Source: Kriegella aquimaris (GTDB lineage Bacteria; Bacteroidota; Bacteroidia; Flavobacteriales; Flavobacteriaceae). Taken from it: a stretch of 64,000 bases of DNA. The DNA lies in the NCBI RefSeq assembly GCF_900103215.1, contig NZ_FNGV01000005.1, positions 1-64,000 on the forward strand. Reading direction: 5' to 3'. This document shows, piece by piece, positions 45,859-55,638 of this stretch (its first letter is position 1; each line of letters opens with the position of its first letter). The position numbers and the translations under genes are program-made. The notes below the pieces were generated by a model that did not search any database, was not told the origin of the DNA, and saw only the letters and a program-made list of their open reading frames with translations.

Positions 45859-45863
45859 GATAT

Positions 45864-47318
45864 ATGAAAATATTTTTTTTAAGGGTGTTCATCTTTATTT
45901 GCCTGCTCTTCTGGCTCATAAATGCTATTAGTGCTCTTTTTGTCGAACCCAAACATTTTATGAACACCATAAATGATTTTAATAGAATTGTTGACGAGAA
46001 TAAAGAGATAGACATCGCTATGTACGGTAGTTCACATGTCTATTCAAGTTTTGATCCTCGAACTATTGATAGTATCGTTCAGGCTAGAAGTTTCAACTTT
46101 GGTAGTGCGGCACAAAGAATAGCGGTTACTAAATATGTGGTAGGAGAATCTTTTAAAAAGATAAGGCCAAAAGTTGTAGTTATTGATTTATATGCATCCT
46201 CTATTAAGTCACCCAATGATGATGAGAGCCTATCTCATCAAAAACAAGCCTATAATTTTTTCGCTTTCTCATTTGATAAATTAAAGTCTATTATTGAGGT
46301 TTTCCCATCAAAGGAGGTCCTAGAGATTGCGTTTCCCGTTTTTGACAGAAAAGATTATCGACTAAATTTTGATAATATTATTTTCAATAAGGATTATAGA
46401 TATAAAACACATGAATTAATGTGGGAATATCGTGGCTTTGCCGGGCTTCCATTTAAAATGAAGCAAGACAAAAAGTTCGATTCCAATTTATTTGTTGATT
46501 TTAGCAAAAAAGGTCAAGCAGAGTCAGGGCTTACAAAGTTTACGAAAGAGGAAGAAAGAAACATAAAAGACTTGATAAATAAAGCAAAATCCCAAGGAGC
46601 AAATGTGCTAATAGTAACGGCTCCATTTCTGCCGGCAATGGTAGACCCAAAATATGCTGCTTTTCATAGGTTAATTGATAGTATATGTATTGCTAACAAT
46701 GTAGGTTATATTGATTTTAATTTTTTGGGGAGAGAACTCAATTTAGATTTTAGCGATTTTAGAAATGCTTGGCATTTGAACCAGTTTGGGGCTAAAAAAG
46801 TAAGTTCGTATTTGGGCAACTATATAAAAACCAATTACGATTTGCCGAATAGGAGCAAAGAAAAAGATTGGATCAGTGAACAACCAGTGAATACCCTTCA
46901 GTATTTATCACAAACTTATGAAGACCAAAGCCTACAAGTAGATGAGAAATTGATTGATAGTATCAATATAGTTTCTTTTGGCTGTTTTGATGAAGGTGAT
47001 ATGAAAACTTTTATTTTTAAGTTGAATGATGACATTGAGACGCAAGTTCTTGAAAAATACAAATTGGGTCTATATCTTTATGCCTATGACGATGATAAGA
47101 ACTTATTGTCCGATAAAGGCAGAAATTTCGAATCTGCAAATTTTTCACCAACAGTGATTCAAGTAAATGGGAATAGATATATTGTTAAAAAAATAAGAAC
47201 TACGTTGACGAGGTTTTCGAAGATTAGGTTCTTTTTGTTCGATACATCAGGGTATAAAGGAATAATCGGAAATGCCATTGAAATTGAAAATATTCTAGCA
47301 CACCAAAAATCAAATTAA
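45864..47318 (+). CDS. SGNH-hydrolase-like partner of the MBOAT protein
   Basis: From ATG 45864 the protein has 484 residues and an N-terminal membrane anchor (about 5-25). The nucleophile block is MYGSSHVYSSFDP near residue 53, and a C-terminal block AWHLNQFGAKK supplies the histidine, as in AlgX/DltD-type acetyltransferase partners. A C-terminal region of about 150 residues may bind glycan. The start follows the MBOAT stop by 5 bases, so the pair is coupled. Confidence 0.8.
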   Translation: MKIFFLRVFIFICLLFWLINAISALFVEPKHFMNTINDFNRIVDENKEIDIAMYGSSHVYSSFDPRTIDSIVQARSFNFGSAAQRIAVTKYVVGESFKKIRPKVVVIDLYASSIKSPNDDESLSHQKQAYNFFAFSFDKLKSIIEVFPSKEVLEIAFPVFDRKDYRLNFDNIIFNKDYRYKTHELMWEYRGFAGLPFKMKQDKKFDSNLFVDFSKKGQAESGLTKFTKEEERNIKDLINKAKSQGANVLIVTAPFLPAMVDPKYAAFHRLIDSICIANNVGYIDFNFLGRELNLDFSDFRNAWHLNQFGAKKVSSYLGNYIKTNYDLPNRSKEKDWISEQPVNTLQYLSQTYEDQSLQVDEKLIDSINIVSFGCFDEGDMKTFIFKLNDDIETQVLEKYKLGLYLYAYDDDKNLLSDKGRNFESANFSPTVIQVNGNRYIVKKIRTTLTRFSKIRFFLFDTSGYKGIIGNAIEIENILAHQKSN

Positions 47319-47435
47319 TAATATGATATTGGTCTAATATTTTTTTAAAACCCATAATTGGCGCACTTTTAGGTGAAATGCTAAAAGTAGAGCGGCTTTA
47401 ATTTTCGCTTAACAAAATAATTTAAAACAGCTTAG

Positions 47436-48623
47436 ATGGAAATATTGGATTTAATAGGCAGAAAGCAAGAGTTGTTTCTTGAAGATATTTGTAAGAATGA
47501 AAAGGAGCTTTCTGTTTGTGTAGCTTCTTCTTCTTTCTTGGTTATCGGTGGGGCAGGATCCATAGGTCAGGCGGTAACGAAGGAGATTTTTAGGAGAAAC
47601 CCTCTAAAGCTTCACGTTGTTGATATTAGTGAGAACAATATGGTCGAGCTTGTCAGAGATATCAGAAGTTCTTTTGGGTACATAGCGGGTGATTTTCAGA
47701 CCTTCGCACTTGACATAGGATCCGTAGAGTATGATGCTTTTATTCAGCAAGACGGCCACTATGACTATGTGCTGAACTTATCGGCCTTAAAGCATGTACG
47801 TAGCGAAAAAGACCCTTATACTCTCATGCGAATGATTGATGTAAATATTCTGAATACACAAAAAACCGTGCAACAGGCTATTAATAAGGGCACAAAAAAA
47901 TATTTTTGTGTTTCTACCGATAAGGCCGCAAACCCCGTAAACATGATGGGGGCTTCCAAGAGAATTATGGAAATGTTTTTGATGCGTAAGAGTGAGGAAA
48001 TAGATATTTCGACAGCCCGTTTCGCTAATGTGGCCTTTTCCGATGGATCTTTACTTCACGGGTTCGATCAACGAATAAAGAAGCAACAACCTATTGTTGC
48101 ACCTAATGATGTGAAACGCTATTTTGTAGTGCCCAAAGAATCTGGAGAACTCTGTTTGATGTCCTGTATTTTTGGCGAAAACAGAGATATATTTTTTCCG
48201 AAGCTCAGTGAAGACCTCCATTTGATTTCTTTTGCGGATATAGCTGTAAGATATCTGGGCCAACTGGGGTTTGAGCCTTATTTGTGCGAAAGCGAAGAAG
48301 AGGCAAGAGAACTCGTCAAAACGCTTCCTGAAACTGGTAAATGGCCTTGTCTATTCACTAAAAGTGATACTACTGGCGAGAAGGACTTTGAAGAGTTTTT
48401 TACTTCAAAAGAGGTTTTGGATATGGATAAGTTCCATAATCTTGGAATAATAAAAAATGCTCCTACGTACGATAATGAAAGATTAGAGCAATTCCAAAAA
48501 ACAATTGCCCAACTCAAAGCTGCCAAAGCGTGGCGTAAAGAAGATTTGCTACATTTGTTTTTTTATATGATACCCAATTTTGGTCATAAGGAAACGGGAA
48601 AATATTTAGACGGTAAAATGTAG
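47436..48623 (+). CDS. legB: Nucleotide-sugar 4,6-dehydratase, LegB-like
   Basis: This 395-residue FlaA1/CapD-type extended SDR protein contains FLVIGGAGSIGQAVTKEIF (NAD binding) and VSTDKAANPVNMMGASKR (the TDK catalytic motif with M in place of the usual Y). It is followed by the aminotransferase, acetyltransferase, synthase and epimerase of a nonulosonic acid pathway, so it most likely makes the 4-keto-6-deoxy nucleotide sugar (first LegB step). The nucleotide used (UDP or GDP) cannot be told from the sequence. The 117-base gap before it may contain a promoter. Confidence 0.85.
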   Translation: MEILDLIGRKQELFLEDICKNEKELSVCVASSSFLVIGGAGSIGQAVTKEIFRRNPLKLHVVDISENNMVELVRDIRSSFGYIAGDFQTFALDIGSVEYDAFIQQDGHYDYVLNLSALKHVRSEKDPYTLMRMIDVNILNTQKTVQQAINKGTKKYFCVSTDKAANPVNMMGASKRIMEMFLMRKSEEIDISTARFANVAFSDGSLLHGFDQRIKKQQPIVAPNDVKRYFVVPKESGELCLMSCIFGENRDIFFPKLSEDLHLISFADIAVRYLGQLGFEPYLCESEEEARELVKTLPETGKWPCLFTKSDTTGEKDFEEFFTSKEVLDMDKFHNLGIIKNAPTYDNERLEQFQKTIAQLKAAKAWRKEDLLHLFFYMIPNFGHKETGKYLDGKM

Positions 48624-48628
48624 TCTTA

Positions 48629-49771
48629 ATGATGGTCGAACAACTTATTAATTTTACACGGGAACTATATGGTACTGATGGGTTTATTCCGCTTCACGAG
48701 CCTCGTTTTATAGGTAATGAAAAGAAATACCTTAACGAATGTATCGATTCCACTTTTGTTTCAAGTGTGGGTAAATTTGTGGATCGGTTTGAAGATGAGG
48801 TGGCCCGATTTACTGGTGCCAAATATGCCATAGCTACGGTCAACGGAACTGCGGCATTACACATTGCTTTGCTACTAGCCGGGGTAGAGGAAAATGACGA
48901 GGTTATTACCCAGCCCTTGACTTTTATTGCTACCTGTAACGCTATTAGTTATATAGGAGCACATCCAATTTTTACTGATGTCAATATGAGCACTCTTGGC
49001 CTCTGCGCGGAAAAATTAGAGCACTTTCTTTCTCGAAACACTGAAATAGTAGACGGGCGATGTATAAATAAAAAAACGAAACGAATTATAAGGGCCGTGG
49101 TTCCCATGCACACATTCGGGTTGCCTGTTCGAATTGATGAATTGCTTGCCGTTTGCGAAAAGTATAAATTGAAAGTTGTTGAAGATGCCGCGGAATCTTT
49201 AGGAAGTTACTACAAAGGGCATCATACCGGAACCTTTGGTTTATTGGGAACCTTAAGTTTTAATGGGAATAAGACGATTACAACAGGAGGTGGGGGTATG
49301 TTGCTCACCAATGACGAAGCACTGGCCAAGAAAGCAAAACATATTACTACGACCGCAAAAATCCCCCATCCATGGGATTTTGAACACAATCTAGTCGGGT
49401 ATAACTATAGATTGCCCAATATCAACGCAGCTTTGGGCTGTGCCCAGATGGAAGTCTTACCTGAGTTTATTAAAAGAAAAAGAAAAGTCGCTGAACAGTA
49501 TGATGCTTTTTTTAAAGACAAAGCAGTTGTATTTGTTAAAGAACCTGAAAACACCAGTTCAAATTATTGGTTAAATGCTATATTGGTCAAAGACATTGAC
49601 GAACGTAATGCATTTTTAAAAGAAACCAATGACAATGGCGTTATGACTCGGCCCATCTGGAAGTTAATGAACCACTTACCCATGTTCAAGAAGGCACAGA
49701 TCGGTAATTTGGAGAATGCCATTAATTTAGAAGAGCGTGTCATAAATATACCGAGCAGTGTCAGAATCTAA
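48629..49771 (+). CDS. legC: LegC-family PLP-dependent aminotransferase
   Basis: This 380-residue DegT/DnrJ-type aminotransferase has the PLP lysine in LSFNGNKTITTGGGGML near residue 220, plus ATVNGTAALHIALLLAGV and DAAESLGSYY. In the legionaminic pathway LegC adds the 4-amino group to the keto sugar. It lies 5 bases after legB and overlaps the acetyltransferase gene by 14 bases. Confidence 0.88.
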   Translation: MMVEQLINFTRELYGTDGFIPLHEPRFIGNEKKYLNECIDSTFVSSVGKFVDRFEDEVARFTGAKYAIATVNGTAALHIALLLAGVEENDEVITQPLTFIATCNAISYIGAHPIFTDVNMSTLGLCAEKLEHFLSRNTEIVDGRCINKKTKRIIRAVVPMHTFGLPVRIDELLAVCEKYKLKVVEDAAESLGSYYKGHHTGTFGLLGTLSFNGNKTITTGGGGMLLTNDEALAKKAKHITTTAKIPHPWDFEHNLVGYNYRLPNINAALGCAQMEVLPEFIKRKRKVAEQYDAFFKDKAVVFVKEPENTSSNYWLNAILVKDIDERNAFLKETNDNGVMTRPIWKLMNHLPMFKKAQIGNLENAINLEERVINIPSSVRI

Positions 49772-50387
49772 AAACCTATTTTTTTTGGGCTATTCGGGCC
49801 ACGCCTATGTGGTGCTTGACGTAGCCTTGGCCAATAACTATAATATCCAAGGTTATTTCGATAATAAAGAGGCTGCTTTTAATCCATATAAGTTACCCTA
49901 TTTAGGCGATGAGTGCACCATTGACATAACAAGTATTATTGAAAACGGTTGTATTTTCCCGGCTATGGGTTCTAATAGTATTCGTAAGAAACTAATTACC
50001 TTTGTTAAAGATTATGGTCTTAATCAAATAGAATTAATTGATCCAAGTGCTTGGGTTTCTCCCAAGGCCTGTATCGGCAGTTCTAGTGTGGTTGCACCGA
50101 ATGCAATAGTAAACAGTTTGGCCGAGGTGGGAGATGGATGTATTATAAATTCCGGGGCGGTAATCGAACATGAATGTAAAGTCGGCAATTTTAGCCATAT
50201 TGCCCCAGGTGCAGTGCTGGCCGGTAACATTGTTTTGGGGAGCCTTACTTTTGTAGGAGCCAATGCTGTAATTAAACAAGGAATAACGGTTGGGGATAAT
50301 GTCACGATCGGTGCCGGATCCGTGGTGTTGAAAGATATCCCGAACGGAGAGGTCTGGGTGGGAAATCCGGCGAAACGAATAAAATAG
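49758..50387 (+). CDS. NeuD/PglD-family sugar N-acetyltransferase (LegH-like)
   Basis: This 209-residue protein has an N-terminal sugar-binding domain (LFFLGYSGHAYVVLDVA) and a left-handed beta-helix of hexapeptide repeats. PglD-type enzymes acetylate the 4-amino group of UDP-sugars, which is the LegH step needed here. NeuD-type O-acetylation is an alternative. The start is GTG 49758 inside the legC end. The synthase follows after one base. Confidence 0.85.
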   Translation: MSESKNLFFLGYSGHAYVVLDVALANNYNIQGYFDNKEAAFNPYKLPYLGDECTIDITSIIENGCIFPAMGSNSIRKKLITFVKDYGLNQIELIDPSAWVSPKACIGSSSVVAPNAIVNSLAEVGDGCIINSGAVIEHECKVGNFSHIAPGAVLAGNIVLGSLTFVGANAVIKQGITVGDNVTIGAGSVVLKDIPNGEVWVGNPAKRIK

Positions 50388-50388
50388 A

Positions 50389-51393
50389 ATGAAAAACAAG
50401 GTGCTGATTATTGCAGAAGCTGGAGTTAACCATAATGGAGATATCCATTTAGCCAAAAAATTGATTGATGCCGCCGTCACTGCCGAGGTAGATTTTGTGA
50501 AGTTTCAGACGTTTAACTCAAAAAAATTAGTAACTAGAAATGCCGGGAGGGCAACTTATCAAATTGAGAACACCAACAATTCTTCCGACTCGCAATTGAC
50601 AATGTTGCAAAAGCTCGAACTGAGCAAAGATGATCATCTCGAACTTATTTCGTATTGTGAGACAAAAGGCATAAAGTTTCTATCGACGGGCTTTGACCTT
50701 GATAGTCTCGATTTTTTGAATGAATTGGGTATTCCTTTGTTCAAAGTGCCCTCTGGGGAAATAACAAACCTTCCATATTTGAGAAAAATCGCTTCTTTTG
50801 GTAAGCCAGTGGTCATATCCACAGGAATGGCTGATTTACGGGAAGTCGAAGATGCATTGAATGTTGTTTTGAATGAAGGGGTTGACAAGAAAGATATTAC
50901 AATCTTGCACTGTAATACCGAGTATCCAACACCCATGGAAGATGTCAACCTCAGGGCCATGATTTCTATTAAGGAGAAGTTGAATGTAAATATTGGGTAC
51001 TCAGACCACACCCTAGGTATAGAGATTCCCATTGCAGCGGTAGCAATGGGCGCTACAGTTATTGAAAAGCATTTTACTCTGGATAATACGATGGAAGGCC
51101 CAGACCATAAAGCTTCATTGGAACCTAGTGGGTTGAAGGCAATGGTTTCGTCTATAAGAAACATTGAGCGGGCACTGGGCCATGGCAGAAAAGAACCCAG
51201 CCCCAGTGAAATGAAAAATAAAGCTGTGGCAAGAAAAAGTATAGTGGCCAATATGGAGATTGAAAAGGGAGCCATTTTCACAGTAGACAATTTAACCATA
51301 AAGCGACCTGGAACCGGTATATCTCCAATGCTTTGGGATGAAATAATGGGAACAAAGGCGACAAAACACTATAGCGAGGACGACTTAATCTGA
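50389..51393 (+). CDS. neuB: N-acetylneuraminate/legionaminate synthase (NeuB family)
   Basis: NeuB enzymes condense PEP with an N-acetyl hexosamine to form a nine-carbon nonulosonic acid. The 334-residue protein keeps the family motifs AEAGVNHNGDIHLAKKLIDAA, FQTF, STGMADLREVE, HCNTEYPTPMEDVNL and EKHFTLDNTMEGPDHKAS, and ends in an antifreeze-like SAF domain (about 270-334). Context with LegB/C/H-like genes favours a legionaminate-type product. It starts one base after the acetyltransferase. Confidence 0.9.
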   Translation: MKNKVLIIAEAGVNHNGDIHLAKKLIDAAVTAEVDFVKFQTFNSKKLVTRNAGRATYQIENTNNSSDSQLTMLQKLELSKDDHLELISYCETKGIKFLSTGFDLDSLDFLNELGIPLFKVPSGEITNLPYLRKIASFGKPVVISTGMADLREVEDALNVVLNEGVDKKDITILHCNTEYPTPMEDVNLRAMISIKEKLNVNIGYSDHTLGIEIPIAAVAMGATVIEKHFTLDNTMEGPDHKASLEPSGLKAMVSSIRNIERALGHGRKEPSPSEMKNKAVARKSIVANMEIEKGAIFTVDNLTIKRPGTGISPMLWDEIMGTKATKHYSEDDLI

Positions 51394-51474
51394 AAGCACA
51401 TAAACGTGTAATCGGATAAAAAGGCAGTATCGAACAATAAACATTGAATACCCTAAGCCAGTAAATTTAAAGTA

Positions 51475-52650
51475 ATGAAAAAAATAGGTGTCGTTACCGG
51501 AACCCGAGCTGAATATGGCCTTTTAAAGCCGTTAATCAAAGTGCTCGATAAAGCCGAAAACTTGCAACTACAACTATTGGTTACTGGAATGCATCTAATG
51601 CCCGAATTTGGAAACACCTACCTTCAGATAGAAAAAGATGGATTCCATATTGATGCCAAAATCGATGACGGTCTTATCGGTGACAGTGCTATCTCCATTA
51701 CAAAAGCTGTGGGCAACGCGTTAGTCGGTTTTGCCAAGGCGCTCAAAAATTTAAACCCGGATATGATAATAGTATTGGGTGACCGGAGTGAAATTTTTGC
51801 AGCCGTAACGGCGGCTATGATGACAAATATCCCTGTAGCACATATACATGGAGGCGAAACCACGGAAGGAGCTTACGACGAATTTATACGGCATGCCATA
51901 ACCAAAATGAGCCATTTACATTTTACCTCGACGGCAACCTATCGCAATCGGGTCATACAATTAGGAGAGCATCCAAGCAGGGTTTTTAACGTCGGGGCGA
52001 TAGGTGTCGACAGTATTCGTCAGGTGAACTTTTTAGACAAAGAAGCCTTTGAGGAGTCCATTTCCAAAAAATTGGATAGAATGGCCGTTTTGATTACTTT
52101 TCATCCGGTAACCTTAGAGAACGCCACCGCCGCCTCCCAATTTGGAGAATTATTGAAAGCCCTTGATCTAATGGCGGACACAACTTTAATTTTTACCAAA
52201 CCTAATTCTGACAGAGATGGGCGGATAATCGTAAAAATGATTGATGAATATGTTACAAAAAATCCTCAAAAAGCAGTCGCATTTACCTCCTTGGGACAAC
52301 TACGGTACCTATCTGCACTAAAATACGTAGATTTTGTCATCGGCAATTCCTCTAGTGGCATTTTAGAAGTTCCCTACTTTAAAATTCCTACCATCGATAT
52401 AGGAGATCGACAAAAAGGCAGACTTGCTCCGGAAAGTGTAATCCATTGTTCTCCGAAATTTGAAAACATAAATGAGGCTATTGTAAAGGCCAGAACAAAA
52501 ATTTTCCTATCTTCCATCCAAGACCAACCTAGTTTGTACGGTGACGGGCATGCGACGGGAAAGATTATCGAGCAAATTAAAATATTTGATGTTTCGAATA
52601 CTAAAAAGTCGTTCTACGACCTAAACCCAGATTGTTTTGAGAAATTTTAG
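51475..52650 (+). CDS. neuC: UDP-N-acetylglucosamine 2-epimerase (hydrolysing), NeuC/LegG-like
   Basis: This 391-residue GT-B-fold enzyme converts a nucleotide-GlcNAc-type sugar to free ManNAc-type sugar for the synthase. Visible motifs are VTGTRAEYGLLKPL at the start, HIHGGETTEGAYDE and VIGNSSSGILEVPYF, typical of NeuC. In this pathway it would act as LegG on a diacetamido-trideoxy nucleotide sugar. Its end overlaps the nucleotidyltransferase gene by 14 bases. Confidence 0.9.
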   Translation: MKKIGVVTGTRAEYGLLKPLIKVLDKAENLQLQLLVTGMHLMPEFGNTYLQIEKDGFHIDAKIDDGLIGDSAISITKAVGNALVGFAKALKNLNPDMIIVLGDRSEIFAAVTAAMMTNIPVAHIHGGETTEGAYDEFIRHAITKMSHLHFTSTATYRNRVIQLGEHPSRVFNVGAIGVDSIRQVNFLDKEAFEESISKKLDRMAVLITFHPVTLENATAASQFGELLKALDLMADTTLIFTKPNSDRDGRIIVKMIDEYVTKNPQKAVAFTSLGQLRYLSALKYVDFVIGNSSSGILEVPYFKIPTIDIGDRQKGRLAPESVIHCSPKFENINEAIVKARTKIFLSSIQDQPSLYGDGHATGKIIEQIKIFDVSNTKKSFYDLNPDCFEKF

Positions 52651-53683
52651 AGACCACCTAATATTAACGGGAAGTTCCATAAAGGATGCGCTATTCAAAC
52701 TGAACGAATTGGCCAAGGATGCCATTTTGTTTGTTGCTGACCCTGAAGGTAAACTCGTAGGTTCTTTAACTGACGGTGATGTCAGAAGAGGGCTTTTAAG
52801 AGGGATAATGATAGACAATGTGATTGAAGATATCATCCAAAAAAATCCGCGCTATATCAGAAAGGAAGAAGGAGATATTCAGAAAATAATCGAGTATCGC
52901 GAAGGCAATTTTCGGATTCTACCTGTAGTTGATAAAAATCATAAAATTGTCAACGTTATCAATTTCAGGGAAATGCGTTCATATTTACCTATAGACGCGG
53001 TAATAATGGCCGGAGGACGGGGCGAAAGATTGCGCCCTTTGACCGATAGCACTCCAAAACCTCTGCTTAAAATTGGGGATAAACCTATAATTGAACATAA
53101 TATAGATCGATTGGTTGCTTTCGGAGTCGATGATTTTTGGATTTCCGTAAGGTACTTGGGTGAGCAGATAGAGGCGTATTTTAAAGATGGCTCCGAAAAG
53201 AATATAAAGACCAAGTATTTATATGAAACAAAACCATTGGGGACCATTGGAGCGATAGCCAATGAAAAGGAATTTTTACATGACTATATTTTAGTCACCA
53301 ATTCTGATATTTTGACCAACCTAAATTATGAAGATTTTTTCTTGTCGTTTGTTGAGTCAGAAGCAGACTTGTCGGTAGTTACCATTCCCTATGAGGTTAA
53401 TGTCCCTTATGCCGTGCTTGAAACCACTAACAAACATGTAGTAAGTTTTAAAGAAAAGCCGACTTACACCTATTACTCTAATGGGGGTATTTATTTGATG
53501 AAAAAAAAGATTTTGGAGCTAATTCCCCAGAATGAATTTTTCAATGCTACAGATTTAATGGAAAAGCTTATAGGAGAGGGGTATAAGGTGCATTCCTATC
53601 CGCTGCGAGGGTATTGGTTGGATATTGGAAAGCACGAAGATTTTGAAAGGGCACAAGAAGACATTAAACATATAAAATTTTAG
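52637..53683 (+). CDS. CBS-domain nucleotidyltransferase (PtmE-like)
   Basis: The 348-residue protein has two CBS motifs (about 1-115) followed by an NTP-transferase domain (about 118-348) with IMAGGRGERLRPLTDSTPKPL, VTNSDILTNL and GGIYLMKK. This architecture matches Campylobacter PtmE, which makes GDP-GlcN for the GDP route to legionaminic acid. The start is TTG 52637, inside the end of the epimerase gene. The actual nucleotide is not shown by the sequence. Confidence 0.82.
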   Translation: MRNFRDHLILTGSSIKDALFKLNELAKDAILFVADPEGKLVGSLTDGDVRRGLLRGIMIDNVIEDIIQKNPRYIRKEEGDIQKIIEYREGNFRILPVVDKNHKIVNVINFREMRSYLPIDAVIMAGGRGERLRPLTDSTPKPLLKIGDKPIIEHNIDRLVAFGVDDFWISVRYLGEQIEAYFKDGSEKNIKTKYLYETKPLGTIGAIANEKEFLHDYILVTNSDILTNLNYEDFFLSFVESEADLSVVTIPYEVNVPYAVLETTNKHVVSFKEKPTYTYYSNGGIYLMKKKILELIPQNEFFNATDLMEKLIGEGYKVHSYPLRGYWLDIGKHEDFERAQEDIKHIKF

Positions 53684-53686
53684 AAT

Positions 53687-54751
53687 ATGCTGCCAAAGGA
53701 TACTCCTTATTTGATAGGGGAAACGGCATTTCATCATCAAGGTGATTTGACCTTTTTAAAACAATTGATAGACCACGGTGCAACCGCTAAGGTAGATGCC
53801 ATTAAGTTTCATTTGTTATTGGATCTCGATGATTATTTTGTAAAAGACCATGAAGCTTATGACGCGTTGAAAGAATGGTTGTTTACCGAAAATGAATGGA
53901 AGGAAATAATAGATTATAACGAAGGCAAAGGGATTGATTCAATTGTATTATGCAATGATCCAAAAGCAGTGGATTTCGTTTTGGATTACGAAGGAAATTC
54001 TATAAAGGCCATAGAATTGCACGCCACAGGGCTTAACGATTATCTTTTGTTGGAAAAATCGGCAAAGTTTAATGGAACTGTGATATTGGGTGTAGGCGGG
54101 TCATCTATCGATGAAATTTCATATGCCATTGACATGTTGAATAGATTAGGCAAGGATGATATTTTTTTAATGTACGGTTTTCAGAATTATCCGACACGCT
54201 ACGAAGATATTAACCTTAGGAAAATGATTAAGCTCAGGGCGCTTTTTGATTTACCGGTGGGTTATGCAGACCATACTGATCCGGCCAACGAGCACAATGA
54301 ATTGATATCGACCATGGGCTTGGCCATGGGCGTAAATGTATGTGAAAAACACTTTACTCATGCCATAGGGGAAAAACGGATTGATGGCCAAGCTGCCGTT
54401 AGCTTAGATCAATTGAAAAAAATAAGGACACTTATGGATATTATCACAACTAGTTTGGGTGATGGAAATCTCAAAATGTCTGATGGCGAGTTGGCTTATG
54501 GCAACACCGGACCTATGAAAAAAGCCATTGTTGCCGAAACACCAATAAAAAAAGGAGACGCCATAACTATTGATAATATTGGTTTCAAACGAACCAATGA
54601 AGGCACATATATGCTGCAACAGTTTTTGCCAAGAATATTGGGTCTAGTTGCTAATAAAGATATTGCTAAAGATAGCTTTATTGATTTTTCCAATGTCGAT
54701 TATAAATTCAAAAAAGCCAACAGCGACCAATTCAAAGCCAATCTCAAATAA
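53687..54751 (+). CDS. Second, divergent NeuB/SpsE-like synthase
   Basis: This 354-residue NeuB-fold protein has the PEP/metal-type motifs changed: GETAFHHQGDLTFLKQLI instead of AEAGVNHNG, YGFQNYPTRYEDINL instead of HCNTEYP. It keeps GYADHT and EKHFTHAIGEKRIDGQAAVS and a C-terminal SAF domain. It resembles SpsE-type synthases more than canonical NeuB (inference). It is followed by an SpsF-like cytidylyltransferase, as in the Bacillus sps operon. It may make a different nonulosonic acid or act on another substrate. Confidence 0.8.
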   Translation: MLPKDTPYLIGETAFHHQGDLTFLKQLIDHGATAKVDAIKFHLLLDLDDYFVKDHEAYDALKEWLFTENEWKEIIDYNEGKGIDSIVLCNDPKAVDFVLDYEGNSIKAIELHATGLNDYLLLEKSAKFNGTVILGVGGSSIDEISYAIDMLNRLGKDDIFLMYGFQNYPTRYEDINLRKMIKLRALFDLPVGYADHTDPANEHNELISTMGLAMGVNVCEKHFTHAIGEKRIDGQAAVSLDQLKKIRTLMDIITTSLGDGNLKMSDGELAYGNTGPMKKAIVAETPIKKGDAITIDNIGFKRTNEGTYMLQQFLPRILGLVANKDIAKDSFIDFSNVDYKFKKANSDQFKANLK

Positions 54752-54804
54752 AAGAATATAACCCTGAGGTTAAAAATCATAAAAGCAACGTAGACCAACA
54801 TAGA

Positions 54805-55638
54805 ATGAAAATTGGATATTTTATAACAGCGCGCCTCAAAAGCAGTAGACTTAAGCAGAAAATTCTATTACCACTGCATGGTGCAACTGTTTTAGATCAT
54901 GTAATCAATCGCTGTAAACAGGTTAATGGCATTGACGGCATCGTTCTATGTACTTCCACTAACCCTCAAGACGCTAAATTGTATAATTATGCCCTGGACC
55001 ATAAAATAAAATTCTATGCTGGCTCTGAAGACGATGTGCTCAAGCGACTTTTAGATGCAGCCAAGTATTTTGGTTTTGATGCTTTTGTGAGTATAACAGC
55101 CGATAATCCTTTGCATTCTATTTATGTTGCTAACCTTATTGTTGACTGGGTAACTGTGAAACCGTCTGATTTTGTGTTTACCTCGGGCCTGCCAATTGGC
55201 CTTACCCCCTATTTTCTAAATACTAAAGCTTTGGAAATAGCAGTTGGGATGAAGGAAAAAACAGATTCTGAAATTTGGGGTCCATTTGTCAATCGTCCTG
55301 ATTTTTTTAAGATTGGATATCTTGATTTACAAACGTCTTTGTTCGACAAAGACATACGTTTGACCTGTGACTATATCGATGATTATGAAGTTATAGCTAA
55401 TATCTTTTCCCAGTTTGGGGAACACTACGAACCTAGTATTTTCGAAGTGTCTAATTTATTTAAAGAGGGCAAAGTTTTAAATACGAACGGGTCAATTACT
55501 CAGGCCGCCGTGCCATTAAAAATCATCGCCGATATTAAAGAAACGTTTGATCAGCGAAAAGAAAGAGGGATGAAAATTGCAGAAAAAATACAGCATGATC
55601 TTATTCCTGGAGAAAATAAACTAAAAATTACATTATGA
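54805..55638 (+). CDS. SpsF-like cytidylyltransferase, probable CMP-nonulosonate synthetase
   Basis: The 277-residue protein opens with GYFITARLKSSRLKQKILLPL, close to the ARxxSSRLPxK motif of SpsF/CMP-sialate-synthetase-type nucleotidyltransferases. It has FVSITADNPLH for metal and nucleotide. It is the only CMP-transferase-like gene in the locus, and no canonical NeuA/LegF was seen, so it is the best candidate to activate the product(s) of the synthases. It overlaps the YhcH-like gene by 4 bases. Confidence 0.78.
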   Translation: MKIGYFITARLKSSRLKQKILLPLHGATVLDHVINRCKQVNGIDGIVLCTSTNPQDAKLYNYALDHKIKFYAGSEDDVLKRLLDAAKYFGFDAFVSITADNPLHSIYVANLIVDWVTVKPSDFVFTSGLPIGLTPYFLNTKALEIAVGMKEKTDSEIWGPFVNRPDFFKIGYLDLQTSLFDKDIRLTCDYIDDYEVIANIFSQFGEHYEPSIFEVSNLFKEGKVLNTNGSITQAAVPLKIIADIKETFDQRKERGMKIAEKIQHDLIPGENKLKITL

